Source: DATDVC01 sp036517695 (GTDB lineage Bacteria > Patescibacteriota > Minisyncoccia > Phycocordibacterales > WO2-35-19). From it: a stretch of DNA of 11,691 nucleotides. Positions 1-5,601 of the stretch are shown here, piece by piece. The notes under the pieces were generated by a model that had not been told where the DNA came from, ran no database searches, and saw only the letters and a list, made by a program, of their open reading frames with translations. A program made the position numbers and the translations under genes. The DNA lies in NCBI GenBank assembly GCA_036517695.1, contig DATDVC010000024.1:1-11691 (forward strand). Reading direction: 5' to 3'. How positions within the stretch are numbered: the first letter of the stretch is position 1; every line of letters starts with the position of its first letter.

Positions 1-56
1 GATTATAACAGTCCCGTCCTAAGGGATAGTTGGGGGTTCGATTCCCTCCGGTGGCA
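1..56 (+). tRNA. tRNA 3' part, probably tRNA-Leu (5' half outside window)
   Basis: This is the 3' part of a tRNA cut by the window edge. The T arm is clear: stem GGGGG at 32-36, loop TTCGATT at 37-43, stem CCCTC at 44-48. The 3' acceptor strand CGGTGGC (49-55) and discriminator A (56) follow. CCA is not encoded, since CAG follows. TCCC (12-15) pairs with GGGA (23-26), giving a long variable arm and limiting the identity to Leu, Ser or Tyr. The discriminator A and the implied 5' acceptor GCCACCG favour Leu. If bases 1-2 (GA) are positions 37-38, the loop fits the CUN-reading Leu pattern. The anticodon itself lies outside the window, so the identity is inferred. Confidence 0.85.
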
Positions 57-71
57 CAGAGATTGAAATAA

Positions 72-80
72 TGATATATT
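72..80 (+). promoter_or_regulatory. extended -10 promoter element (TGATATATT)
   Basis: TG (72-73), one base, then TATATT (75-80) matches an extended -10 box. It lies just after the tRNA and just before the secreted orphan gene. The predicted transcript start near 87 would give a leader of about 12 nt holding GGAG (87-90), spaced 8 nt from the ATG at 99. No convincing -35 box is visible. Confidence 0.4.
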
Positions 81-98
81 TGAAGCGGAGATGAAAGC

Positions 99-515
99 AT
101 GAAGCTTTTTACGTTAGTCGTAATTTTTTTGTGGGCTGAAGTAATTAGAGCCCAAGACAGTAACATCAAAATTTTTTCCGGGAAAATAGTTGCCAAATCC
201 TGGCGCACCAGAACCAATGAAGGGAAGGTGACGAGAGATATCAAAGTCACAAGTGTACCCAAGTATCTGTCCGACGGGAGAAGAGAGGTGGAAGAAATCT
301 GGGTTAGAGTGTCCCAAAAAGTCGCGGACAAACTAAAGCCAGGACAACTTTGCCTCTTCACACGGGAAGAGTTTTGGGGTTGCAACGTTCGCGGGGATGG
401 TTTCGTGGCCTCACCGATCAGACTAAAACCATTTTTGGAAAAACTCTTCATTGGAAGTAGTGCCAGTGGTGTCGGCTTAGTCCCACATCCAAAACCAAAG
501 AAAGGGTCCCAGTGA
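99..515 (+). CDS. small secreted protein of unknown function
   Basis: A 138-residue protein I do not recognise. Residues 1-18 look like a signal peptide: a short basic start, the hydrophobic stretch LFTLVVIFLW, and a possible cleavage after RAQ or nearby. The mature part is about 120 residues, basic and predicted mostly beta, with two cysteines (C85, C95) that could form a disulfide outside the membrane. The C-terminus is rich in Pro, Lys and Gly. The start is supported by GGAG at 87-90. A second ATG at 91 opens only a three-codon frame (ATG AAA GCA TGA) overlapping the real start, so weak translational coupling is possible. The gene stands alone between a tRNA and the convergent hup gene, and its stop codon lies inside a strong hairpin. 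Spacing, signal peptide and an intact frame argue that it is real, but no family supports it. Confidence 0.65.
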   Translation: MKLFTLVVIFLWAEVIRAQDSNIKIFSGKIVAKSWRTRTNEGKVTRDIKVTSVPKYLSDGRREVEEIWVRVSQKVADKLKPGQLCLFTREEFWGCNVRGDGFVASPIRLKPFLEKLFIGSSASGVGLVPHPKPKKGSQ

Positions 516-527
516 AAACTGGGGCCC
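504..527 (+). terminator. hairpin overlapping the stop codon of the secreted orphan gene
   Basis: A 10-bp stem with one G-T pair joins 504-513 (GGGTCCCAGT) to 518-527 (ACTGGGGCCC) around a GAAA tetraloop. The TGA stop (513-515) sits at the stem-loop junction. The downstream sequence is T-rich (GATTCTATTTTAT) but not a clean T run, so this may be a weak intrinsic terminator or a 3'-end stabiliser. Confidence 0.6.
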
Positions 528-544
528 GATTCTATTTTATACAA

Positions 545-576
545 ATCAAAATCCGCCCAGGAGAGCGGATTTTGAT
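545..576. terminator. bidirectional intrinsic terminator between convergent genes
   Basis: A perfect 12-bp stem joins ATCAAAATCCGC (545-556) to GCGGATTTTGAT (565-576) with an 8-nt loop. Each strand reads GCGG followed by a TTTT run in the 3' arm, so it can end transcription both from the + strand orphan gene and from the - strand hup gene. Confidence 0.75.
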
Positions 577-591
577 AAGTGAGAACAAATT

Positions 592-615
592 TACCTAGCT
601 ACTAATTGCTAGGTA
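592..615 (-). terminator. hairpin just downstream of hup
   Basis: TACCTAGC (592-599) pairs with GCTAGGTA (608-615), 8 bp with an 8-nt loop, starting 7 nt after the hup stop codon on the - strand. No strong T run follows, so it may act as a 3'-end stabiliser in front of the stronger hairpin at 545-576. Confidence 0.45.
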
Positions 616-622
616 CTGACTA

Positions 623-895
623 CTATTTAACGGCATCCTTCAAAGCCTTTGATGCTCTGAACTTAGGAACCTTCATAGCCGGCACATTTACAGTAGCGCC
701 AGTCCTTGGGTTTCTAGCCGTTCGAGCGGCTCTGGTCTTGGTTGCAAAAATACCAAGCCCTGCAATAGATACTTCCTGGCCTTTTTTCAAAGAACCAACT
801 ATCTCGCTTATAATAGTTTCTACCACTTCTTCAGCTTGCACTTTGGTGCCACCAAGTTTTTCGTGAACTGCATTTGCTAAATCTGCTTTATTCAT
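623..895 (-). CDS. hup: HU family DNA-binding protein
   Basis: A complete 90-residue HU/IHF-family protein, the usual length. HU is a dimeric nucleoid protein that bends DNA without strict sequence specificity. The N-terminal helical dimerisation part (residues 1-40) leads into GLGIF (46-50), the basic arm start ATKTRAARTA and the diagnostic RNPRTG (61-66), where the conserved proline intercalates DNA. The end, KVPKFRASKALKDAV, is typical of HU rather than IHF. The ATG start is fixed by the conserved MNKADL opening. No Shine-Dalgarno sequence is visible upstream. The gene is monocistronic: three hairpins lie downstream and about 217 nt separate it from rplT upstream. Confidence 0.97.
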   Translation of the reverse strand: MNKADLANAVHEKLGGTKVQAEEVVETIISEIVGSLKKGQEVSIAGLGIFATKTRAARTARNPRTGATVNVPAMKVPKFRASKALKDAVK

Positions 896-932
896 TGTTT
901 TTTAGAAATTAAAAACCTTATAAATCTCTCGA

Positions 933-962
933 CCCGCCCGACTCGCCGTCATGGCGGGCGGG
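933..962. repeat. GC-rich inverted repeat upstream of hup
   Basis: CCCGCCCG (933-940) pairs with CGGGCGGG (955-962), an 8-bp all-GC stem, and a smaller nested pairing CGCC/GGCG is also possible. It is far more GC-rich than the surrounding AT-rich spacer and sits about 40 nt upstream of hup. It may be a dispersed palindromic repeat or a leader structure of the hup mRNA. A weaker hairpin (AAACAG/CTGTTT with TCTCGAGA inside) lies next to it at 974-1005. Confidence 0.6.
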
Positions 963-1021
963 CCCCCACTTCTCAAACAGACAGTCTCGAGAGCCGCCTG
1001 TTTTATCCTCCCGTTTAGAAG

Positions 1022-1048
1022 TATATATTTAATGGGTTTTTCAAGCAA
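1022..1048 (-). promoter_or_regulatory. possible hup promoter
   Basis: Read on the - strand, TTGCTT (1048-1043) is followed after 15 nt by TATATA (1027-1022) within an AT-rich stretch. This is the best promoter-like pair between rplT and hup. It would give a leader of roughly 120 nt containing the GC-rich inverted repeat. The spacing is short and the call is weak. Confidence 0.25.
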
Positions 1049-1112
1049 TACCCTTGACTACATCTCTGTGGATACGTTAAATAACTTAAAAGTGGAGTTT
1101 GGGAAGTCAAAA

Positions 1113-1457
1113 TTATGCGACTTTGGACAAAACGTTCTTGAAAGTGCCGGGATGAGAAGCGGCAAGCTCAGAGAGCATCTTACGATTTAGAGAAATGCTT
1201 TTCTTTTTTAGAGCACCCATAAATTTGCTGTAAGAAAGGCCATTTTCTCTTAGAGCAGAGTTTAGACGAACATTCCACATCCTTCTAAAATCTCCTTTTT
1301 TATCCTTTCTGTGAGCAAAGGCGTAGTTGCCGGCGTGGACAATCGCTTCATACGCCTGTCTTTCTTTTGTTGAACGGCCAAAACGATACCCTTTGACCTG
1401 TTTAAGTACGTTGCGCCTAGTCTTTAATGCATTCTTTCCTTTTTTTACTCTTGCCAT
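1113..1457 (-). CDS. rplT: 50S ribosomal protein bL20
   Basis: A complete 114-residue bL20, normal length. It binds 23S rRNA early and is needed for assembly of the large subunit. The long basic N-terminal helix region (residues 1-55, including RRNVLKQVKGYRFGRS) and the globular C-terminal part are both present. The family signature runs from KKGDFRRMW (53-61) through LRENGLSYSKFM (69-80). The ATG start begins the expected MARVKKG. It is the last gene of the infC-rpmI-rplT operon, 75 nt after rpmI. In other bacteria bL20 represses this operon by binding its mRNA. The spacer hairpin here does not obviously mimic an rRNA site. Confidence 0.97.
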   Translation of the reverse strand: MARVKKGKNALKTRRNVLKQVKGYRFGRSTKERQAYEAIVHAGNYAFAHRKDKKGDFRRMWNVRLNSALRENGLSYSKFMGALKKKSISLNRKMLSELAASHPGTFKNVLSKVA

Positions 1458-1470
1458 GTTTTTGTTCTAA

Positions 1471-1523
1471 CCCCATCCCTAACCCTTCCCCTTAATTTAA
1501 GGGGAAGGGAAGGGGAAAGGGTT
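1471..1523. repeat. C-run/G-run palindromic repeat in the rpmI-rplT spacer
   Basis: CCCTTCCCCTTA (1483-1494) pairs with TAAGGGGAAGGG (1498-1509), 12 perfect base pairs around a 3-nt loop. Flanking C blocks (1471-1479) and G blocks (1512-1521) extend the inverted arrangement. It resembles the hairpins at 2316-2340 and 2371-2391 and the one inside ksgA at 6225-6247. I read it as one copy of a dispersed repeat family. Confidence 0.8.
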
Positions 1524-1532
1524 ATTTTGAAT

Positions 1533-1718
1533 TTATAAATTATTAAGAAAACGTCCGCGATCCTTGTTTTTCATCTCAATTAAAACAGTAGCTCTCTTTC
1601 GAAGAGTTGTTCTGGTCCTGTTTTTGGCGTTAAAGTGGTTTTGACCTATTTTCCTCGTCACCAATTTACCGTTTTTGGTAACTTTAATGCGTTTCAAGTA
1701 AGATTTGTTTGTTTTCAT
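1533..1718 (-). CDS. rpmI: 50S ribosomal protein bL35
   Basis: A complete 61-residue bL35, within the family's usual size of about 65 residues. It is strongly basic and has the typical opening MKTNKSYLKRIKVTKNGK, the central GQNHFNAKNR and the closing RKRATVLI. It is a large-subunit protein that contacts 23S rRNA. The start lies 9 nt after the infC stop, with GAGTGG upstream as a weak ribosome-binding site, so translation is probably coupled to infC. Confidence 0.95.
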   Translation of the reverse strand: MKTNKSYLKRIKVTKNGKLVTRKIGQNHFNAKNRTRTTLRKRATVLIEMKNKDRGRFLNNL

Positions 1719-1727
1719 AAAGCCACT

Positions 1728-2243
1728 CTATTTTGCACGTTCTATCAATGTTGTCAAGCCTTTGGCGCTTTTTTTGGCCTCATCCACAACCTTGAAATCT
1801 TCCGGTATCAACTTAAAAACTCGATTTAGACGTTCTTTCAAGAAAGCTTCGTTCATATACTTGGTTCTGCCGGGAAGAAAGAGGTCTATCTTCACTCTAT
1901 TACCCTCCTTTAGCCACTCTGATATTTTTTTGGCTTTGAGCCCCAAATCATGGTCCCCAGTACCCACCTTTATCTGGAGACTTTTAACTTCAGTGACATG
2001 CGCTTTGGCTTTTGCTGATTTTTGCTTTTTGTTTTCAGAATACAGAAATTTGCCATAATCCACTATTTTGACTATGGGCGGATTTGCATTTGGTGATATC
2101 TCAACCAGATCAAGATTAAACTCTTGTGCCTTAAGCAAGGCTTCTCTTGTCGGCACCACCCCAAAATTCTCGCCGAGAGGTCCTATCAACCTAACGTCTT
2201 TGGAGTTAATGGCGTTATTTATTCTATGTTTGTTCGTTGCCAA
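1728..2243 (-). CDS. infC: translation initiation factor IF-3 (TTG start)
   Basis: A complete 171-residue IF-3, normal length. IF-3 binds the 30S subunit, prevents early 50S joining and checks the start codon and initiator tRNA. The N-domain covers about residues 8-70 (DVRLIGPLGENFGVV at 16-30, DLVEISPNANPPIVKI at 45-60). The signature KIVDYGKF (59-66) leads into a lysine-rich linker (72-80). The C-domain (86-171) contains TEVKSLQIKVGTGDHD and a closing LIERAK. The start is taken as TTG (2243-2241), giving MATNKHRIN. There is no in-frame ATG nearby. An in-frame ATA lies two codons upstream (2249-2247), and IF-3 genes elsewhere use rare starts for autoregulation. No clear Shine-Dalgarno sequence is visible. 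It is the first gene of infC-rpmI-rplT. Confidence 0.95.
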   Translation of the reverse strand: MATNKHRINNAINSKDVRLIGPLGENFGVVPTREALLKAQEFNLDLVEISPNANPPIVKIVDYGKFLYSENKKQKSAKAKAHVTEVKSLQIKVGTGDHDLGLKAKKISEWLKEGNRVKIDLFLPGRTKYMNEAFLKERLNRVFKLIPEDFKVVDEAKKSAKGLTTLIERAK

Positions 2244-2274
2244 AAATATTTTATTTCTTTTCTAATAGGGAAGT

Positions 2275-2283
2275 ATTGTAGCA
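2275..2283 (-). promoter_or_regulatory. extended -10 promoter of infC operon (TGCTACAAT)
   Basis: On the - strand TG (2283-2282), C, then TACAAT (2280-2275) forms an extended -10 box. The predicted start near 2268 gives a leader of about 25 nt before the TTG codon of infC. The -35 region is poor. Confidence 0.5.
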
Positions 2284-2315
2284 TCTTTACTATCTATTTA
2301 CTAATCTTCCCCCAG

Positions 2316-2340
2316 CCCCTTCTTTATCTTAAAGAAGGGG
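2316..2340. repeat. C-run/G-run hairpin, copy 2 (peptidase-infC spacer)
   Basis: CCCCTTCTTTA (2316-2326) pairs with TAAAGAAGGGG (2330-2340), 11 bp around a TCT loop, preceded by a further C block (2309-2313). It is the same design as the copy at 1483-1509. It could also stop transcription leaving the peptidase gene, but T runs flanking the stem are poor. Confidence 0.75.
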
Positions 2341-2369
2341 TGACTCATATTCGAGTTTAGTGGTTTGAT

Positions 2370-2400
2370 CCCCCCTTTAAAGTAAAGGGGGTAGGGGGAT
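2370..2400. repeat. C-run/G-run hairpin, copy 3, abutting the peptidase stop codon
   Basis: CCCCCTTTA (2371-2379) pairs with TAAAGGGGG (2383-2391), 9 bp around AAG, followed by TAGGGGGA. It directly touches the stop codon of the M23 peptidase on the - strand (2402-2400). With the copy at 2316-2340 it makes a tandem pair in one 156-nt spacer. Confidence 0.75.
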
Positions 2401-3365
2401 TAGAACGGGTTTTTAGCGCCACGAATCTCAAAATGGAGATGCGAGCCAGTGGCCTTGCCTGTAGCGCCAACAAGACCGATGACATCACCCTGTTTGACCG
2501 AATCTCCGGCCACAACCTTGTTTTGACTGTTGTGAGCATACAATGTTTGAGTGCCATTAGAGTGTTTTATAACAACATAATTTCCATAACCACCATTCCA
2601 ACCACCGCTCCTGCTGATGATAACTTCGCCGTCGGCTGAAGCCATGACCGGAGTTCCGACCGGAGCCGCAATGTCGACTGCGTTGTACCCATGAACGCCC
2701 TGGGTTCTTCTTCCGCCAGAGATAGGTCTAGCGTAATATCCTACATATTCTTTCGTGCTTGAAACACCTCCAGAGAAAGTCGAGCTTTTAGTAGAAACGC
2801 TTGACGTGAGTATTTCTCCGTCTGGTATTATAACGACACTCCCCACAACAAGAGAATCTTCCTGCTTTAGAGAGTTGTAAGCCAAAATTTCCTCCATGTC
2901 TCCTTTGTATTTTTTGGCGATAGAAACCACGGTGTCACCCTTTGATACAGTGTGACGAACTCCCGAAATCGGCAAAATAACTAAAACTTGTCCTTCCCTC
3001 AAAACATTGGAATCCAGGTCGTTACCCCATTTGATGGTATTGACTGTGACATTAAACATCTCCGCTATCTGCGAAAGGGTATCTCCCTTGTGCACCACAT
3101 AAACACTTATTTGATCGCTTGTCGGTTTATGGATAAGGGCTTCAATTCCATTCCCGAGAGGACCATCCGATGGAACTAATGCATTGTTTTCGACAACAGG
3201 CGCGCTATAGGCCAGAGCTTCACGTCCAATAGGACTTTCGATCGCCGTCAAAAGCGCCATGTTTTGAAGATTGTTTTTCCAAGACAAAACATCCTCGCCA
3301 GAATTTTTAAAAATTGTGCTGAAGAAACCTATTGCACCAGCATAAACCGAAATTGGCAATAGCAA
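2400..3365 (-). CDS. LysM-M23 cell-wall peptidase (start uncertain, probably longer)
   Basis: At least 321 residues. Numbered from the TTG at 3365: remnant of a membrane segment (1-16), two LysM peptidoglycan-binding repeats (about 87-132 and 137-181), a serine/glycine linker (186-206), and an M23 (LytM-like) zinc endopeptidase domain (about 207-321). Visible zinc and catalytic motifs are HGYNAVD (225-231), YAH (H278) and SHLHFE (H309, H311). The family cuts peptide cross-bridges of peptidoglycan, outside the membrane. The TTG start would fall inside the hydrophobic segment FLLVAILLLPISVYAG, which is unlikely. The same frame stays open back to 3533, adding 56 codons with a basic, coding-like sequence ending in LLWKRVFLLVAIL, but offers no ATG, GTG or upstream TTG. 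The domain assignment is firm and the N-terminus is not. No terminator of the standard kind follows, only repeat hairpins. Confidence 0.9.
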   Translation of the reverse strand: MLLPISVYAGAIGFFSTIFKNSGEDVLSWKNNLQNMALLTAIESPIGREALAYSAPVVENNALVPSDGPLGNGIEALIHKPTSDQISVYVVHKGDTLSQIAEMFNVTVNTIKWGNDLDSNVLREGQVLVILPISGVRHTVSKGDTVVSIAKKYKGDMEEILAYNSLKQEDSLVVGSVVIIPDGEILTSSVSTKSSTFSGGVSSTKEYVGYYARPISGGRRTQGVHGYNAVDIAAPVGTPVMASADGEVIISRSGGWNGGYGNYVVIKHSNGTQTLYAHNSQNKVVAGDSVKQGDVIGLVGATGKATGSHLHFEIRGAKNPF

Positions 3366-3577
3366 AATAGCGACAAGAAGAAAAACTCTCTTCCACAGCA
3401 GAGCTCTTAGTAATAAGTTTTGAAACCCGATTTTCTTTGAAAAATAACGATTTTTATCGCCGGGATTGGTCGAGGTTGGTAAAATAGCTTTTGGGTTAAT
3501 GATAATTCCGGAAATTCTACTGAAATGGCTTGGTTAAGCCATTTTTAGACACGCAGGAAAAATCAAGCACAGGATAG

Positions 3578-3586
3578 ATTCTATCA
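3578..3586 (-). promoter_or_regulatory. extended -10 box for the M23 peptidase (TGATAGAAT)
   Basis: On the - strand TG (3586-3585), A, TAGAAT (3583-3578) fits an extended -10 element. The box overlaps the small palindrome GATAG-AAT-CTATC, which could also be an operator. The predicted start is near 3571, upstream of the whole extended peptidase frame, which supports translation beginning well before 3365. Confidence 0.4.
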
Positions 3587-3650
3587 AAATAGCCCCTCTA
3601 GTCAATCATTCATGTTAATTACATTAAGATTAAAAAATCTAGAGCAAGTC

Positions 3651-3659
3651 TGGTAAGAT
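3651..3659 (+). promoter_or_regulatory. extended -10 promoter for the helicase gene, leaderless
   Basis: TGG TAAGAT is an extended -10 box. Its last base (3659) is 7 nt before the GTG start codon at 3666, so the expected transcription start coincides with the first base of the start codon. No recognisable -35 box lies upstream. Confidence 0.5.
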
Positions 3660-3665
3660 AGACGG

Positions 3666-5597
3666 GTGATCAATTTCTTTGAAGAATTAAATGAGGCGCA
3701 AAGAAAAGCCGTTGAAGCTATGGAAGGGCCTGTTTTGGTTATCGCCGGTGCCGGAGCAGGCAAAACCAAAACCGTCACTTATCGCATTTTAAATCTTATA
3801 AAAAACGGAGTAGCTCCAGAAAAAATCCTTGCCGTAACTTTTACCAACAAAGCGGCTAGAGAAATGCAAGAGAGAATTTTGTCTCTGCTCGAAAAAAATA
3901 AAGGCGCCTTTGGCATATCGGGGAAGCCCTTTATTTCAACTTTTCACAGCTTAGGCGCGCTCATAATAAAAGAGAACGCAAATTTGGTCGGGCTAAAAAG
4001 GCATTTCGGGATATTCGACAGGGGCGACTCAAAGCGCGCGGTAAAAGAATCTTTGGAAAAAAATGGCTACGACCCAAAATCTTTCGACCCGGGGAAGATT
4101 TTGTCGATCATCTCTCGAGAAAAAGGCAACTTCGTAAGCGCTGACGAATACGCGGAGAAGGCGAGCGCTGAATATTACGGAAATGTTGTGGGGAAAGTTT
4201 GGCAAGATTACGAGAAAATCATGAAAAAAGAAAATGCCCTGGATTTTGACGACTTGCTTTTGATCACAGCCAAACTCCTGCAAAAAGAAGAGATCCGCAA
4301 AATTTACGCAGACAGATGGCAGTATCTCCATATAGACGAATACCAGGACACCAACAAAGTTCAATATTCTATCGCGGAAAGCATCGTGAGAGACCATCGA
4401 AATATCTGCGTTGTCGGCGATATAGACCAAAATATTTACAGCTGGAGAGGCGCTAGCATAAAAAACATGCTTAATTTTGAAAAAGATTATCCCGGCGCGA
4501 AGTTGGTGGTTTTGGAAGAAAATTACAGATCGACCCAAACAATACTTGCGGTAGCGAACAAAATAATAGAGAAGAATAAATTTAGAAGAGAAAAGACTTT
4601 GGTTACCAGGAACGGAATGGGAGAAAAAGTAGGGCTTTTTGAAGGGCTAACCGAAAACCACGAAGCGCAATTTGTAGCGGAAAAAATAAAAGAGCTCCAA
4701 AATGGTGGCGCGGAACTTTCAGAAATCGCCGTTCTTTACCGAGCAAACTTTCAGTCAAGAGCGCTGGAGGAAGAATTTCTAGCGAAGGAATTACCTTACC
4801 AAGTTTTGGGTACCAAATTTTACGAGAGAAAAGAAATAAAAGACATTTTGGCATTTCTGCGACTCGCTTTTAATCCGGAAAGTATCTCCGATTTGAAAAG
4901 AGCCATAAATGTGCCGCCACGCGGTATCGGAAAGATGACTCTGCTTAAAATAGTCGAAGGGAAAGAAGACGCCCTACCCGCTAAAACTCGCTTAAAGATA
5001 GTTGGGTTTAGAAATTTGCTTTCAAGGATAAAGGGCTTTGCTCTATCAAACCCGCTTTCGCGGACAATAATGTTCATCGCGGAAGAAGCCGGGTTAAACA
5101 AAAATTTGGAAAAAACTGAAGAGGGCAAGGAGCGGACAGAGAACATAAAGGAGCTGGCGGCTCTAGCCTTTAGATATGACGGTTTGGACAGAGAAGAAGC
5201 CGTAGAAAAATTTTTGGAAGATACTTCTTTGGTTTCAGATCAAGATGAAGACAAAGAAGAAAAAAACGGGGTTCGGCTCATGACAGTGCATGCAAGCAAA
5301 GGCCTTGAATTTTCTTATGTTTTTGTGACGGGACTTGAAGAAGGGCTTTTCCCCCACAATAAAGATGAGAACTTGAGCGAAGAGGATGCGGAGGAAGAAA
5401 GGAGGTTGTTTTATGTTGCGATAACAAGAGCAAAGAAAAAACTTTTTCTTTCATATGCGCAGACACGCACGGTATTTGGGAACAGAAATATAAACATTCC
5501 TTCAGAATTTATTTTAGAAATTCCAGACCATTATACGGAGAGAGAATTTCTGGAATACTCTCCAAAAAGGAGACCATTGTTGCATATAGAGTTTTAA
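3666..5597 (+). CDS. UvrD/PcrA-type superfamily 1 DNA helicase
   Basis: A 643-residue ATP-driven 3'-5' DNA helicase of the UvrD/PcrA/Rep group, acting in excision repair, mismatch repair and removal of obstacles to replication. All motifs are present in order: Q motif LNEAQRKAV (8-16), Walker A AGAGAGKT (27-34), TFTNKAA (motif Ia), STFHSLG (Ib), Walker B DEYQD (224-228), VVGDIDQNIYSWRGA (III, from 249), EENYRST (IV), LMTVHASKGLEF (V, from 538) and RRLFYVAITRAKK (VI, near 578). It is about 80 residues shorter than E. coli UvrD, mainly lacking the C-terminal Tudor-like tail. The start is GTG, consistent with leaderless transcription. ksgA begins 4 nt after the stop, so the two are one operon. 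The exact member (uvrD, pcrA or rep) cannot be settled here. Confidence 0.95.
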   Translation: MINFFEELNEAQRKAVEAMEGPVLVIAGAGAGKTKTVTYRILNLIKNGVAPEKILAVTFTNKAAREMQERILSLLEKNKGAFGISGKPFISTFHSLGALIIKENANLVGLKRHFGIFDRGDSKRAVKESLEKNGYDPKSFDPGKILSIISREKGNFVSADEYAEKASAEYYGNVVGKVWQDYEKIMKKENALDFDDLLLITAKLLQKEEIRKIYADRWQYLHIDEYQDTNKVQYSIAESIVRDHRNICVVGDIDQNIYSWRGASIKNMLNFEKDYPGAKLVVLEENYRSTQTILAVANKIIEKNKFRREKTLVTRNGMGEKVGLFEGLTENHEAQFVAEKIKELQNGGAELSEIAVLYRANFQSRALEEEFLAKELPYQVLGTKFYERKEIKDILAFLRLAFNPESISDLKRAINVPPRGIGKMTLLKIVEGKEDALPAKTRLKIVGFRNLLSRIKGFALSNPLSRTIMFIAEEAGLNKNLEKTEEGKERTENIKELAALAFRYDGLDREEAVEKFLEDTSLVSDQDEDKEEKNGVRLMTVHASKGLEFSYVFVTGLEEGLFPHNKDENLSEEDAEEERRLFYVAITRAKKKLFLSYAQTRTVFGNRNINIPSEFILEIPDHYTEREFLEYSPKRRPLLHIEF

Positions 5598-5601
5598 TGA
5601 G

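Larger units (their letters stand above)
3366..3665. other. divergent region between peptidase and helicase genes
   Basis: The half next to the peptidase (3366-3533) is open in the peptidase frame and reads as a likely N-terminal extension. A 9-bp hairpin, AAATGGCTT (3523-3531) with AAGCCATTT (3536-3544), comes next. It holds the in-frame triplets ATG GCT TAA on the - strand. The rest (3545-3665) is AT-rich and carries facing promoter-like boxes for the two divergent genes. I see no other gene except a possible 17-codon GTG frame on the - strand (3570-3517). Confidence 0.6.

Noticed and set aside
1051..1086. TTGACT with a downstream AT-rich box on the + strand as a promoter
   Set aside because: No + strand gene lies downstream before 3666; it points against rplT, and is likely chance.
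951..1190. 79-codon + strand frame starting MAGGPP
   Set aside because: It begins inside the GC-rich palindrome and overlaps the end of rplT on the opposite strand; the product has no recognisable features.
4029..4538. 169-codon - strand frame inside the helicase gene
   Set aside because: It is antisense to helicase motifs that are strongly conserved, so it is a shadow frame.
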